DNA from: Leptospiraceae bacterium
GTDB taxonomy: Bacteria > Spirochaetota > Leptospiria > Leptospirales > Leptospiraceae
Direction: 5' to 3'
DNA: 64,000 bases
NCBI GenBank assembly: GCA_016708435.1
Contig: JADJFV010000034.1
Coordinates: forward strand, 310,001 to 374,000
Each line of letters opens with the position of its first letter. Position 1 is the stretch's first letter. Below the pieces are notes generated by a model. It saw only the letters and a program-made list of their open reading frames with translations. It did not search any database and had not been told where the DNA came from. Of the stretch, positions 35,857 through 43,738 are shown in pieces. The position numbers and the translations under genes were made by a program.

Positions 35857-36831
35857 ATGTATTCTTGGTTGAATATTAATCTGGCTAATACCTTTATGCC
35901 GGTCGAGGGAACTGAGTTAGCGGGAAATGTGGATAATCTATATATTTTCCTTCTAATTTCTAGTTTGATTTCTTTTATTATTTTAATTGGCGGAATGACT
36001 GCTTTTATCATCAAGTACAAACGCCGCAGTGCAAATGATAAAACCGCTTATATAACCCATAACAATCTCTTAGAGTTTTTGTGGAGTTTTATTCCATTCG
36101 TTATCATGATGGTAATTTTTTATTGGGGAAAACTCATTTACGATGACTATCGCACTCCACCTGAGAATGCGGAAGAGATTCACGTTACAGGTAGACAATG
36201 GGTTTGGAGATTTACTTATAAAAATGGTTATGCGTTTAGCACTAAGCCAGCAAATGCTGCAATGCTCAATGTCCCACTCAATAGACCAATTAAATTGGTT
36301 ATGACATCGGGTGACGTTTTACACAGCTTCTTTATCCCTGGATTTAGAAACAAGCAAGACGTTGTTCCTGGAAGATACACCTACCTTTGGTTCAAAGCAA
36401 CCAAGTTAGGACAATTCCAAGTTTTCTGCACTGAGTATTGTGGTTTAGAGCATTCCAATATGCCTGCCACTGTAAATGTAATGCCAGAGGCAGAATATGA
36501 TGCTTGGGTTAGAGCCTATGTCCCAGAAGCAAGTGGTGGTGGATTAGCCGATAAAGGAAAAGAAATCTTCACTGAAAGAGGTTGCACAGCATGTCACTCT
36601 GTCAATGGAACTAGAATTGTAGGACCTACCATGAAGGGACTATCTGGAGCAAAAAGAGAGTTTGCAGATGGTAGCTCTGCGGTGGCGGATGATGCTTATT
36701 TACGTGAGTCAATTCTGAATTCCGGTGCCAAGATTGTGAAAGACTATCCAGCAGCGATGCCTATTTTCAAAGGGCAAATCGAAGAAGAAGACGTTTCAGC
36801 ATTAATTGATTATATCAAGAGTTTAAAGTAG
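35857..36831 (+). CDS. coxB: Cytochrome c oxidase subunit II with fused cytochrome c
   Basis: The 324-residue protein has two N-terminal transmembrane helices (about 28-52 and 70-90), the periplasmic cupredoxin domain with the CuA ligands in the CTEYCGLEHSNMP motif and an upstream His (DVLHSFFIP), then a fused c-type cytochrome (about 230-324) with the heme site GCTACHS (Cys243, Cys246, His247) and a distal Met candidate in AAMPIF. Such a caa3-type fusion receives electrons from soluble or membrane donors directly. It starts on the base after the SCO gene and ends 8 bases before coxA. Confidence 0.95.
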   Translation: MYSWLNINLANTFMPVEGTELAGNVDNLYIFLLISSLISFIILIGGMTAFIIKYKRRSANDKTAYITHNNLLEFLWSFIPFVIMMVIFYWGKLIYDDYRTPPENAEEIHVTGRQWVWRFTYKNGYAFSTKPANAAMLNVPLNRPIKLVMTSGDVLHSFFIPGFRNKQDVVPGRYTYLWFKATKLGQFQVFCTEYCGLEHSNMPATVNVMPEAEYDAWVRAYVPEASGGGLADKGKEIFTERGCTACHSVNGTRIVGPTMKGLSGAKREFADGSSAVADDAYLRESILNSGAKIVKDYPAAMPIFKGQIEEEDVSALIDYIKSLK

Positions 36832-36839
36832 GAGTTCAC

Positions 36840-38432
36840 ATGGCGCATACAGAAACACATAGTCATGATTATTTGAATCATCAGAAGGGCTTATGGTCTT
36901 GGCTAACAACGATTGACCATAAGAGAATTGGAATCATGTATTTGATTGTAATTCTATTCTTTTTCTTAATTGGGGGCATTTTTGCCCTTTTAATCCGTAT
37001 GGAATTATTTACAGCCGGTCCAACACTAGGCATTGATCCAGGGACTTACAATCGACTCATGACTTTTCATGGGGCGATTATGGTCTTCATGGTAATCGTT
37101 CCTGGCATTCCATCTATCTTTGGTAACTTTCTAATTCCAATTATGATAGGCGCAAAGGACGTTGCATTTCCTCGACTAAATCTAGCTAGCTGGTATGTAT
37201 TTATGACGGGTGCGATCATTGCGTTTGCTTCTTTGTTTTTTGGAGGAGCGGATACAGGATGGACATTTTACACTCCCTATAGTATCAGACAACCAAACGG
37301 AGTAATCTTTGTAGTGCTCGGAGCATTCACAATGGGGATGGCTTCTATTTTAACAGGTCTTAATTTTATCGTAACCGTTCATAAATTGAGAGCGCCAGGT
37401 CAGACAATGACTCGGATTCCTCTTTTTGTTTGGGCAACTTACGCGACTGCGATCATTCAAGTATTAGCAACTCCGGTATTAGGTATAACACTCTTACTCC
37501 TAATCGCTGAAAAGACATTAGGCGTTGGGATTTTTGATCCTGCGTTAGGGGGAGATCCAGTATTGTTTCAACATTTCTTCTGGTTCTATTCTCATCCTGC
37601 TGTTTATATCATGGTTCTTCCTGCGATGGGGATTATCAGTGAGTTAATTGCTACTTATTCTAAAAAGACTGTGTTTGGTTATACTGCGATTGCTTATTCA
37701 AGCTTAGCGATTGCGGCAGTAAGTTTTATTGTTTGGGGACATCATATGTTTGTAAGTAGCCAATCAGAATTTGCTGGTATCATGTTCTCTATTATCACAA
37801 TGCTTGTAGGAGTTCCTACTGCTATAAAACTTTTTAACTGGATTGCAACGATGTATATGGGTTCTATTAAGCTAGATGCTCCTATGCTTTTTGCGATTGG
37901 GTTTATGTTCTTGTTCACAATCGGTGGATTGACAGGTGTTTGGCTTGCAACTCTTGGAATGGACGTTCACTTTCACGATACTTATTTTGTAGTGGCTCAC
38001 TTCCATTATGTAATGGTTGGGGGAACACTGATGGCATTTACCGGTGGAATCTTCTATTGGTTTCCTAAAATGTTTGGAAAGATTTGTAAAGATAGCATTG
38101 CGAGAGTTTCTTGGGTGTTTATTTTCACTGGCTTTAATGTTACCTTCTTCCCACAATTCATCTTAGGTGCGATGGGTATGCCAAGAAGATACTTCGACTA
38201 TCTTCCACAGTATGAATCTTTGAATCAAGTCTCTACAGTTGGGTCTTGGCTCATTGGATTTGGATTTTTAATTGCTCTTTATGCTATTATAGATGGGCTT
38301 TTGAGAGGCGAAAAGGCTTCGAATAATCCTTGGGGCGGAACTACTTTAGAGTGGTTAGCTACTTCTCCTCCTCACCATGAAAATTTTGAAAAAACTCCAG
38401 TAGTAAGTGTAGGTCCGTATGAGTACCGTTAA
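36840..38432 (+). CDS. coxA: Cytochrome c oxidase subunit I (A2-type)
   Basis: At 530 residues with twelve transmembrane helices, this is the catalytic subunit. The heme and CuB ligands are visible: His in HGAIMVF, the CuB His with the cross-linked Tyr in YSHPAVYI, the His pair in WGHHMF, and HFHDTYFVVAHFHYVM. In the helix VI motif the sequence reads YSHPAVY, with Ala and not the Glu of A1-type enzymes (HPEVY), and a YS pair, so the proton channel is of the A2 type. It overlaps the next gene by 14 bases. Confidence 0.97.
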   Translation: MAHTETHSHDYLNHQKGLWSWLTTIDHKRIGIMYLIVILFFFLIGGIFALLIRMELFTAGPTLGIDPGTYNRLMTFHGAIMVFMVIVPGIPSIFGNFLIPIMIGAKDVAFPRLNLASWYVFMTGAIIAFASLFFGGADTGWTFYTPYSIRQPNGVIFVVLGAFTMGMASILTGLNFIVTVHKLRAPGQTMTRIPLFVWATYATAIIQVLATPVLGITLLLLIAEKTLGVGIFDPALGGDPVLFQHFFWFYSHPAVYIMVLPAMGIISELIATYSKKTVFGYTAIAYSSLAIAAVSFIVWGHHMFVSSQSEFAGIMFSIITMLVGVPTAIKLFNWIATMYMGSIKLDAPMLFAIGFMFLFTIGGLTGVWLATLGMDVHFHDTYFVVAHFHYVMVGGTLMAFTGGIFYWFPKMFGKICKDSIARVSWVFIFTGFNVTFFPQFILGAMGMPRRYFDYLPQYESLNQVSTVGSWLIGFGFLIALYAIIDGLLRGEKASNNPWGGTTLEWLATSPPHHENFEKTPVVSVGPYEYR

Positions 38433-39144
38433 AACAGAATCCCATTTTCATCACGCTCACCACTTTGACAGTGCTGAGCATCAATATTCTTCAGCCAAGC
38501 AGGGTATTTGGCTGTTTATGGTTACCGAAATTTTAATGTTCGGTGGATTGTTCGTTGCGTATTTGATTTACAAATCACTGTATGCACCTGTGTTTCATGT
38601 TGGAAGTTCTTACCTCGACGTGAAGATGGGAACGATCAATACATTCCTTCTTATTACGAGTTCTTTTACAATGGCTTTGGGGATTTACTTCAACCAAAAG
38701 AATGAGCGTAAGAAAGCTGTGATCAGTCTTGCGCTTACAATTCTTTGTGCAATTGGATTTATGACTGTCAAGTTCTTTGAATACAATCATAAGATTCATT
38801 TAGGACTTGTTCCGGGTAAGTTTTTTAACAATCCTGAGTTTGTGCAAAAGGTAGCAGATTTTGCTACGAATATGCAAGCTACATCTTCGGCTTATCAAGA
38901 AATTGATATTGCAGCATTAAAAAAGATTGCTCCCTTATACTTTGGATTTTACTTTGTAATGACAGGTCTTCATGGTTTTCACGTAATCATTGGAGCTTGT
39001 TTGATTTTTTGGGTAATGATAAGAACAGCGAAGGGCGACTTTGGCTCAGAATACTACACTCCTGTTGAAGGTGTAGGTTTATTCTGGCATATTGTAGACT
39101 TGATCTGGATTTATTTATTCCCACTTTTATATTTAGTAGGTTAA
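38419..39144 (+). CDS. coxC: Cytochrome c oxidase subunit III
   Basis: A 241-residue membrane protein with the subunit III features: KQGIWLFMVTEILMFGGLF near the N-terminus (helix with conserved Glu), FFEYNHKIHLG in the middle, and FVMTGLHGFHVIIGA and LFWHIVDLIWIYLFPLLYL at the end. It overlaps coxA by 14 bases and is followed after 13 bases by the subunit IV gene. Confidence 0.95.
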   Translation: MSTVKTESHFHHAHHFDSAEHQYSSAKQGIWLFMVTEILMFGGLFVAYLIYKSLYAPVFHVGSSYLDVKMGTINTFLLITSSFTMALGIYFNQKNERKKAVISLALTILCAIGFMTVKFFEYNHKIHLGLVPGKFFNNPEFVQKVADFATNMQATSSAYQEIDIAALKKIAPLYFGFYFVMTGLHGFHVIIGACLIFWVMIRTAKGDFGSEYYTPVEGVGLFWHIVDLIWIYLFPLLYLVG

Positions 39145-39157
39145 TGAGGAAATTACT

Positions 39158-39757
39158 ATGGAAGAATTTGTAAATTACGCACTGTATTTTATAGCATGTG
39201 TTTGTGTTTTAGTTCCTTTATTTGGTTTAGGACTTGCACCGGGGATTATTGTGAACTTAGAATTAGCTGCAATTCTTGGAAGTCTGTATTCTCAAATCGT
39301 TGAGAAAGGCTTGATTAAAGCTCTTATCAAGGATAAGGGTGATTCTCCAATGATTAGACCGATGGTTCCCGCCTTAGAAAATGTGCAGAGAACCATTGAT
39401 TCAATCGAAGACGGAACATTCGGAAAAAAAAAAATAGATAAACACGAAGAACATGGCCACCATATAATTCCAATTTCTGTCTACACAGGCGTTTTAGCTA
39501 TATTAGCTGTCGGAACGATCATTACTGTTGGAGTAGCACAGCTAGATTTCGGACCTTGGAATACTGTGATTGCCATGTTCGTTGCAACGATCAAAGCAAG
39601 CTTTGTCTTGTTATTCTTCATGCATTTGAAGTATGATAACGCAATGAACAAGGTTATTTTTGGCTCGGGCTTTTTCTTTTTACTGATTTTATTCTCTTTT
39701 AGTGTTATCGATATTTATACGAGAGTAAAACCAATTTTAGGATTTCCTAAGTTTTAA
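39158..39757 (+). CDS. Cytochrome c oxidase subunit IV-type membrane protein
   Basis: The 199-residue product has about four to five hydrophobic helices: one near the start (about 8-40, before a Lys-rich loop and a His-rich stretch KIDKHEEHGHH), and later GVLAILAVGTIITVG, TVIAMFVATIKASFVLLFFM and FFFLLILFSFSVIDIY. The motif KASFVLLFFMHLKYD and its place right after coxC mark it as a caa3-type subunit IV (CtaF). The N-terminal region before residue 100 is longer than in most subunit IV proteins. Its stop overlaps the next ATG by one base. Confidence 0.85.
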   Translation: MEEFVNYALYFIACVCVLVPLFGLGLAPGIIVNLELAAILGSLYSQIVEKGLIKALIKDKGDSPMIRPMVPALENVQRTIDSIEDGTFGKKKIDKHEEHGHHIIPISVYTGVLAILAVGTIITVGVAQLDFGPWNTVIAMFVATIKASFVLLFFMHLKYDNAMNKVIFGSGFFFLLILFSFSVIDIYTRVKPILGFPKF

Positions 39758-39957
39758 TGCCTAATCCTACCTGCAACTGCGGAACCGATAGAGCATCCCT
39801 GGATGCAGAAGAAAGTAGAAAGTATTCTAAGATGTCTATTTTTCTTCTGCTCTTTGGAGTATCTGCCGTTCCCATTTCCCTCGAATTCAAATGCAAAAAA
39901 TGCGGTCAAACCTTTGATCGCCTGAGCGAAGAAGAATTAAAAAACTTTAAATACTAA
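39757..39957 (+). CDS. 66-residue Cys-rich membrane protein ending the oxidase operon
   Basis: The start ATG overlaps the stop of the subunit IV gene by one base, so the two are coupled. The protein has a Cys pair at the N-terminus (CNCGTD), one hydrophobic helix (MSIFLLLFGVSAVPISL) and CKKCGQTF near the end, four Cys in all. This could be a zinc ribbon split across the membrane or a metal-binding assembly factor. The function is unknown; the position at the operon end suggests a role in oxidase assembly. Confidence 0.7.
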   Translation: MPNPTCNCGTDRASLDAEESRKYSKMSIFLLLFGVSAVPISLEFKCKKCGQTFDRLSEEELKNFKY

Positions 39958-40068
39958 ATTGCTTTGCTTTCCTAACTAACTTCAGTTCGGTGTAACAGAT
40001 ATTTCATTTGTCATCCCCGAAATTCCGCCCTTTCGCTTCGCTCACACTACCGCCAAGCGATATCGGGC

Positions 40069-40210
40069 AATGTCATTAAGATAAGAGTTTTTCACCACGA
40101 AGAGCACGAAGTTCACGAAGGGGTTTATGAAGAAATCCTGTCTTTTCTTCGTGTTCTTCGTGCCCTTCGTGGTTAAATTTTTCTTAGTTTTCCTTAACTT
40201 AATGACATTG
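40069..40210. repeat. CACGAAG palindromic element, copy B1 (core 40094-40173)
   Basis: The core starts ACCACGAAGAGCACGAAG and ends with the mirror CTTCGTGCCCTTCGTGGT. A second pair of arms surrounds it: AATGTCATTAAG (40069-40080) and CTTAATGACATT (40199-40210), followed and preceded by CGATATCG. The nested symmetry makes a long cruciform. A reading frame of 62 codons on the minus strand here is only repeat sequence. Confidence 0.8.
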
Positions 40211-40255
40211 AGCGATATCGGGGATCTCAAGAAGTAGAGATTCTCGCTATACTCA

Positions 40256-40398
40256 GGGGTTGTGTAAAAACAAAGATTTTAATAAACCACGAAGAGCACG
40301 AAGTTCACGAAGGTCAAAATTTCCTAGGAAATTTTCTCTTTTTCTTCGTGTCCTTCGCGCTCTTCGTGGTAAAAAGAATGCTTTTACACAGTCCCCTC
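40256..40398. repeat. CACGAAG palindromic element, copy B2 (core 40286-40370)
   Basis: The core again begins ACCACGAAGAGCACGAAG and ends CTCTTCGTGGT, 85 bases in all. Outer arms read GGGGTTGTGTAAAA before and TTTTACACAGTCCCC after, a weaker match. It lies 112 bases from B1, separated by the phrase GATATCGGGGATC and an AT-rich stretch. Confidence 0.75.
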
Positions 40399-40449
40399 TG
40401 TTCATTACCGCTTAGCCTTTAAATCTACAAAACATATGGCTAAAAATAA

Positions 40450-40571
40450 AAAACTTCATTGAAAATTTAAAAAATTAGATTGAAAAAAATAAAAATTACA
40501 TTGAAATTTTCGAGAATTTCAATGTAATTTTACAGAACTTCATTGAAAAAAAATAAAATTTCAATGAAGTT
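40450..40571. repeat. Cluster of CATTGAA hairpins
   Basis: AAAATTACATTGAAATT (40492-40508) pairs perfectly with AATTTCAATGTAATTTT (40515-40531) around a 6-base loop. AACTTCATTGAA (40536-40547) pairs with TTCAATGAAGTT (40560-40571) and a T-rich tail follows (TTTTTATTTTT), like a terminator for the plus strand. An unpaired copy of AACTTCATTGAA lies at 40452. No protein frame spans this. Confidence 0.7.
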
Positions 40572-40664
40572 TTTTATTTTTGAAACAGGGAAAATTATTT
40601 TTAGAACAGGGCTTTTGTTTTCTTAAGTATTCAAAAAATTTTACTTAACCTGTAGCTTTGGTTT

Positions 40665-40752
40665 TATGAATGATAGTATCAAAGATAATGTCAATGTTAA
40701 TGTCTAAGATACTTGTGAAATTTTAAGAGTATCTTTGATAGCATCATTCATA
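40665..40752. repeat. 23-bp imperfect inverted repeat
   Basis: The 23 bases at 40665-40687 (TATGAATGAT...CAAAGATA) match the reverse complement of 40730-40752 at 21 of 23 positions, with a 42-base AT-rich centre. A third partial repeat (GATAGTGTCTTTGAT) follows at about 40761. It may be the remains of a small transposable element or an operator near the UPF0175 module. Confidence 0.55.
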
Positions 40753-40813
40753 GAATTGTTGATAGTGTCTTTGATGTGGGGTTAATTGCTAGGAATGGAT
40801 AACGTCTAATTTT

Positions 40814-40935
40814 TTACTCAGCAGCTTGCATTAGTATATCATGATACAGCACATCACTAATCCAAAAGCCTGCATCCTTTCGTAGTGCATCTAGTAGCGG
40901 CATAACTCGTTCTACCACACGCTTTTGTTATCATA
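40814..40935 (-). pseudogene. DUF3368 (PIN-like) toxin, internally deleted
   Basis: On the minus strand a start ATG overlaps the stop of the UPF0175 gene (ATGA), as expected for a coupled toxin, but after four codons the frame is not toxin-like. One base out of frame, the sequence reads RVVERVMPLLDALRKDAG and ILMQAAE-stop (TAA at 40816-40814), the typical C-terminus of DUF3368 toxins. About 100 codons between appear deleted. The relic implies the original module was UPF0175-DUF3368. Confidence 0.6.
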
Positions 40936-41185
40936 TTTTCTGTAAATGTATTAGATCTTGTTTTAAATCTTCTATGTCATAGTGAATGGGAATTTTTCTG
41001 GTAGCTAAAATCTTTTGGAATTGGAATTGATGCAACCCACAAAGCTTAGCAGCTTTGCCCAGACTCAATTTATTCATCTGGAAAAACAAAACAGAAATTT
41101 CCGTTAGAAATTCCTGTTCGGACATTCCAGTTTGATTTACAATTTCTGATGAGATTAAGACTGACATTAGTTTCATAGTAATCAA
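40931..41185 (-). CDS. UPF0175-family antitoxin-like protein
   Basis: An 84-residue protein of the UPF0175 family: the phrase LSLGKAAKLCGLHQFQFQKILATRKIPIHYDIEDLKQDL is the conserved helix-turn-helix-like core (residues about 39-77). Family members act as antitoxins or regulators beside DUF3368/PIN-type toxins. Here the toxin downstream is a relic, so this is an orphan. The start is at 41185; a second ATG four codons later (MKLMSV) is possible. Confidence 0.75.
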   Translation of the reverse strand: MITMKLMSVLISSEIVNQTGMSEQEFLTEISVLFFQMNKLSLGKAAKLCGLHQFQFQKILATRKIPIHYDIEDLKQDLIHLQKI

Positions 41186-41420
41186 TTTTAGAAGCCAGTC
41201 AAGTAATTTTGCTTGATGAGATACTTAAAAGAACAGACTGTCATTGGATAGATTGGCCGTTTCCAATTTGGAAATTGGTCGGGGGGAAGGCTAATATTGC
41301 AATAGTATCCCGCATTTAGTCTTAGTAGAATTCCCGATTGGATTTTTGCAATGATCTCTATTAAAACTCCTTGCTATTTTATTTTTCCAGTTTAGAATGA
41401 CCTTGGGTAAGGTAAAAGTT

Positions 41421-41594
41421 ATGATAAAAGAACAAGTAATAGAAATGATTCAGTCTCTACCCGAAGATGTATCCCTAGATAGGATATTGGAAGAGTTATT
41501 TTTTAAACTAGTTATCGATTCTTCTTTAAGACAATTGGATGAAGGTAAAGGTATCCCTCATTCACAAGTAGTGCAAGAATTTCTCTATGCCTGA
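41421..41594 (+). CDS. Antitoxin of a ParE-type toxin-antitoxin pair
   Basis: I start this at the ATG at 41421, preceded by GTAAGGTAAAAGTT (a good ribosome site), giving 57 residues; an ATG at 41397 would add eight. The small acidic protein (MIKEQVIEMIQSLPED, RILEELFFKLVIDSSL, LDEGKGIPHSQVVQEF) has the length and layout of antitoxins paired with RelE/ParE toxins. Its last eight bases overlap the toxin start, a typical module. Confidence 0.82.
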   Translation: MIKEQVIEMIQSLPEDVSLDRILEELFFKLVIDSSLRQLDEGKGIPHSQVVQEFLYA

Positions 41595-41880
41595 AAATAT
41601 CTACTGGTCTCCTAAAGCAATTGACCATCTCAGAGGAATCAGAGATTATATAGCTAAAGATTCTAACATCTATGCTAAAAATGTAATATCACAAATTCTT
41701 CAAAAAATAGAAGCAATAGGCAAATCTCCGTTATCTGGTAGAATTGTTCCCGAATACAATCAAAGTGAACTACGTGAAAGACGCTATGGCAATTACAGAA
41801 TCGTATATAGAATAAAGACCGACAAAATAGAAATAGCCGCAATCTTTCATACTGCTCAAATTCTAAAAGATTTAGATTAA
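41587..41880 (+). CDS. RelE/ParE-family toxin
   Basis: The 97-residue toxin has the ParE/RelE fold pattern: AIDHLRGIRDYIAKDSN helices, KIEAIGKSPLSGRIVPEYN, then the conserved strands ELRERRYGNYRIVYRI and IAAIFHTAQ. ParE toxins poison gyrase, RelE cut mRNA on the ribosome; which applies cannot be said. It overlaps the antitoxin by eight bases and is the only module of the region that looks intact. Confidence 0.9.
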   Translation: MPENIYWSPKAIDHLRGIRDYIAKDSNIYAKNVISQILQKIEAIGKSPLSGRIVPEYNQSELRERRYGNYRIVYRIKTDKIEIAAIFHTAQILKDLD

Positions 41881-42001
41881 CAGTTATTCGAATTTCCCTT
41901 TTCCTCCATTTACTAACCCAGCAGCTAATCACCATTTACCTTTTTACTACTCAATGAAACCATTTCCATAACTAGAAATTCCCATTTTTTTCCATTCCAT
42001 C

Positions 42002-42060
42002 TACCTAAAATTGGGTAGATCGGCTTACAAAAAACGTATAAATCTACCCAATTTGAGGTA
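42002..42060. repeat. 19-bp inverted repeat upstream of the caspase gene
   Basis: The arm at 42002-42020 (ends AAATTGGGTAGAT) matches the reverse complement of 42042-42060 at 18 of 19 positions, with a 21-base centre. It lies about 150 bases before the caspase-like gene in the 332-base gap 41881-42212, where I see no gene. It could be an operator, a terminator for the toxin-antitoxin unit, or a short mobile end. Confidence 0.6.
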
Positions 42061-42212
42061 TTTACAATCTTCGAAGAATATGCGATAATTGGTTATGGGA
42101 AAAGTTAGGTGATCGGGTAGATGCTAGTATTTTTTAATTCGTTTTCAACTCTCTTTTGCCACTTTCAATAATGGAAATAGTTTCAAATCAAAAAATGCAG
42201 GAAAACTAAACG

Positions 42213-43649
42213 ATGACCTTTAAATCTAAATACTATTTTTTATTTAATAGCATAGTTCTAATCACTTTACTCTTTTATCTCCCTGTCTATTCGCAGGAAA
42301 AGAAAGGAAAACCAACCAAAGCCTACCACATCAAATCGAAAGGCATGAAGCTAACTGAGATTGATGAAGAAGGTGTTCCAATCAATAACGGAAAGCGTTA
42401 TGCGATAATCATCGGAATCAATGATTACAATGATACGGCAATTTCTGATTTGTCTAAGGCACGAAATGATGCGAAGGGAATCGGAAAGATTCTAAAAGAC
42501 ATTGGGCAGTTTGACCAAGTCTTTGTAATGACAGATGATGTGGTCAGAAGTGATCCAGAGCATTTGTATCCGACGAAATTAAACATAGAAGAAAAGATTG
42601 AAAGTGTTCTACGATTTACAACTCCAGATGATTTAATCGTGTTCTACTTTTCAGGACATGGAATTTCTGATTACGATGAAAATGGATTTTTAGTAACAGC
42701 AGATACGGTAGCGGATAAAAAATTTGATACTTCTCTCAGAGTAGATTGGATAGTCAAAAAATTCAAAGAAAAGAAAATCAAAAAATCTCTCCTTGTGCTA
42801 GATGCGTGTAGGGATAAATTATATACCTCAAAAAGTTCCGAACGAGACAGCATTAAAGAAAAAATCTATACAGAAGCAGAAGTTGCGGCTACTTTCTATT
42901 CGACGAAGTCCGGTTATTACAGCTATGAAGACGACGACTCCGACTACGGGGTATTTACAAAGAATTTGATTTATGGAATGGAAGGCAGAGCAGATGACAA
43001 CAATGATGGTGTAGTATCCTTCGGAGAATTACAGCAGTTTGTCGAAAAAGGCGTTCGGGATTGGTCGATAAAAAAGAACAAACAACAAAAACCATTCACT
43101 AAAATCTATGGAGAAAGAACAGGTGACTTGGCAATCACTGTTGCTGGTAAGCCTGAAGTAAGTCTTGCGGATAAAAAGGTAGTAGTTCCTTCTCGCATTG
43201 GATATGTATGGCGTTCTGCATTGGTTCCCGGTTGGGGGCAATACAATAGCGGAGCCAAGAAGCGGGGAATTTCTTACTTTGTAATTAGCCTTGGCTTTCT
43301 AGGTCTTCATGCCTCCAATATGAGCAAATTAAGTGCAGCCCAATCAGCGTATACTGGAGCTTTTGCGATTCCAGGAAGTTTGTTTCTCCCTACCTACATG
43401 AACTTACAAAACAAAAAAAGCAGTTTAGAAAAGGCTGGTAATGCCTCCATGATAAGCCTTGGTTTATTGGTTGGATTTTGGATTTGGAATGTAATAGACG
43501 CAGGGGTTTTGACTGATTTGCCCACAGAACCTAAAACATCAGGACTTCAATTTAATATCGAGAGAGATTCCCTGTCATCACAAAGCTTTGTAGTAGGAAT
43601 GCCAAGTTCTGAGACGAGGAACTATGTGGAGTGGTATTGGAGATTTTGA
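42213..43649 (+). CDS. Exported caspase-like protease with DUF5683-type membrane tail
   Basis: The 478-residue protein has a signal peptide (about 1-29) and a C14 caspase-like domain (about 60-310) with the catalytic pair His149 in FYFSGHG and Cys199 in LLVLDACR, plus YAIIIGINDYND at its start. After residue 320 comes a membrane domain with WRSALVPGWGQYNSGAKKRG, the signature of DUF5683 proteins, and two or three helices (about 350-430). A periplasmic, membrane-tethered metacaspase/orthocaspase is inferred. It is followed by a strong hairpin and then the DUF1566-type lipoprotein. Targets are unknown. Confidence 0.88.
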   Translation: MTFKSKYYFLFNSIVLITLLFYLPVYSQEKKGKPTKAYHIKSKGMKLTEIDEEGVPINNGKRYAIIIGINDYNDTAISDLSKARNDAKGIGKILKDIGQFDQVFVMTDDVVRSDPEHLYPTKLNIEEKIESVLRFTTPDDLIVFYFSGHGISDYDENGFLVTADTVADKKFDTSLRVDWIVKKFKEKKIKKSLLVLDACRDKLYTSKSSERDSIKEKIYTEAEVAATFYSTKSGYYSYEDDDSDYGVFTKNLIYGMEGRADDNNDGVVSFGELQQFVEKGVRDWSIKKNKQQKPFTKIYGERTGDLAITVAGKPEVSLADKKVVVPSRIGYVWRSALVPGWGQYNSGAKKRGISYFVISLGFLGLHASNMSKLSAAQSAYTGAFAIPGSLFLPTYMNLQNKKSSLEKAGNASMISLGLLVGFWIWNVIDAGVLTDLPTEPKTSGLQFNIERDSLSSQSFVVGMPSSETRNYVEWYWRF

Positions 43650-43654
43650 TGTGC

Positions 43655-43692
43655 TTTCCCAAGGGCGTGGATTAACCCACGCCCTTGGGAAA
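43655..43692. terminator. GC-rich perfect hairpin after the caspase gene
   Basis: TTTCCCAAGGGCGTGG (43655-43670) pairs without mismatch with CCACGCCCTTGGGAAA (43677-43692) around a 6-base loop. The stem is much more GC-rich than its surroundings. No T-run follows, so it could be an intrinsic terminator of weak type or an mRNA-processing hairpin between the two genes. Confidence 0.65.
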
Positions 43693-43738
43693 TATATGAT
43701 AGAAACAAAAATTTAACAAACAAAAAAGGAAAAAAATT

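Noticed and set aside
40042..40230. 62-codon ORF on the minus strand
   Set aside because: It runs straight through palindromic element B1; its Thr/Lys-rich product is only translated repeat.
39958..40400. CRISPR array from repeated CACGAAG units
   Set aside because: The units form mirror arms, not direct repeats with equal unique spacers, and no cas gene is near.
40665..40752. Complete insertion sequence or transposon
   Set aside because: There are inverted repeats but no transposase gene or relic in or near them; I describe only the repeats.
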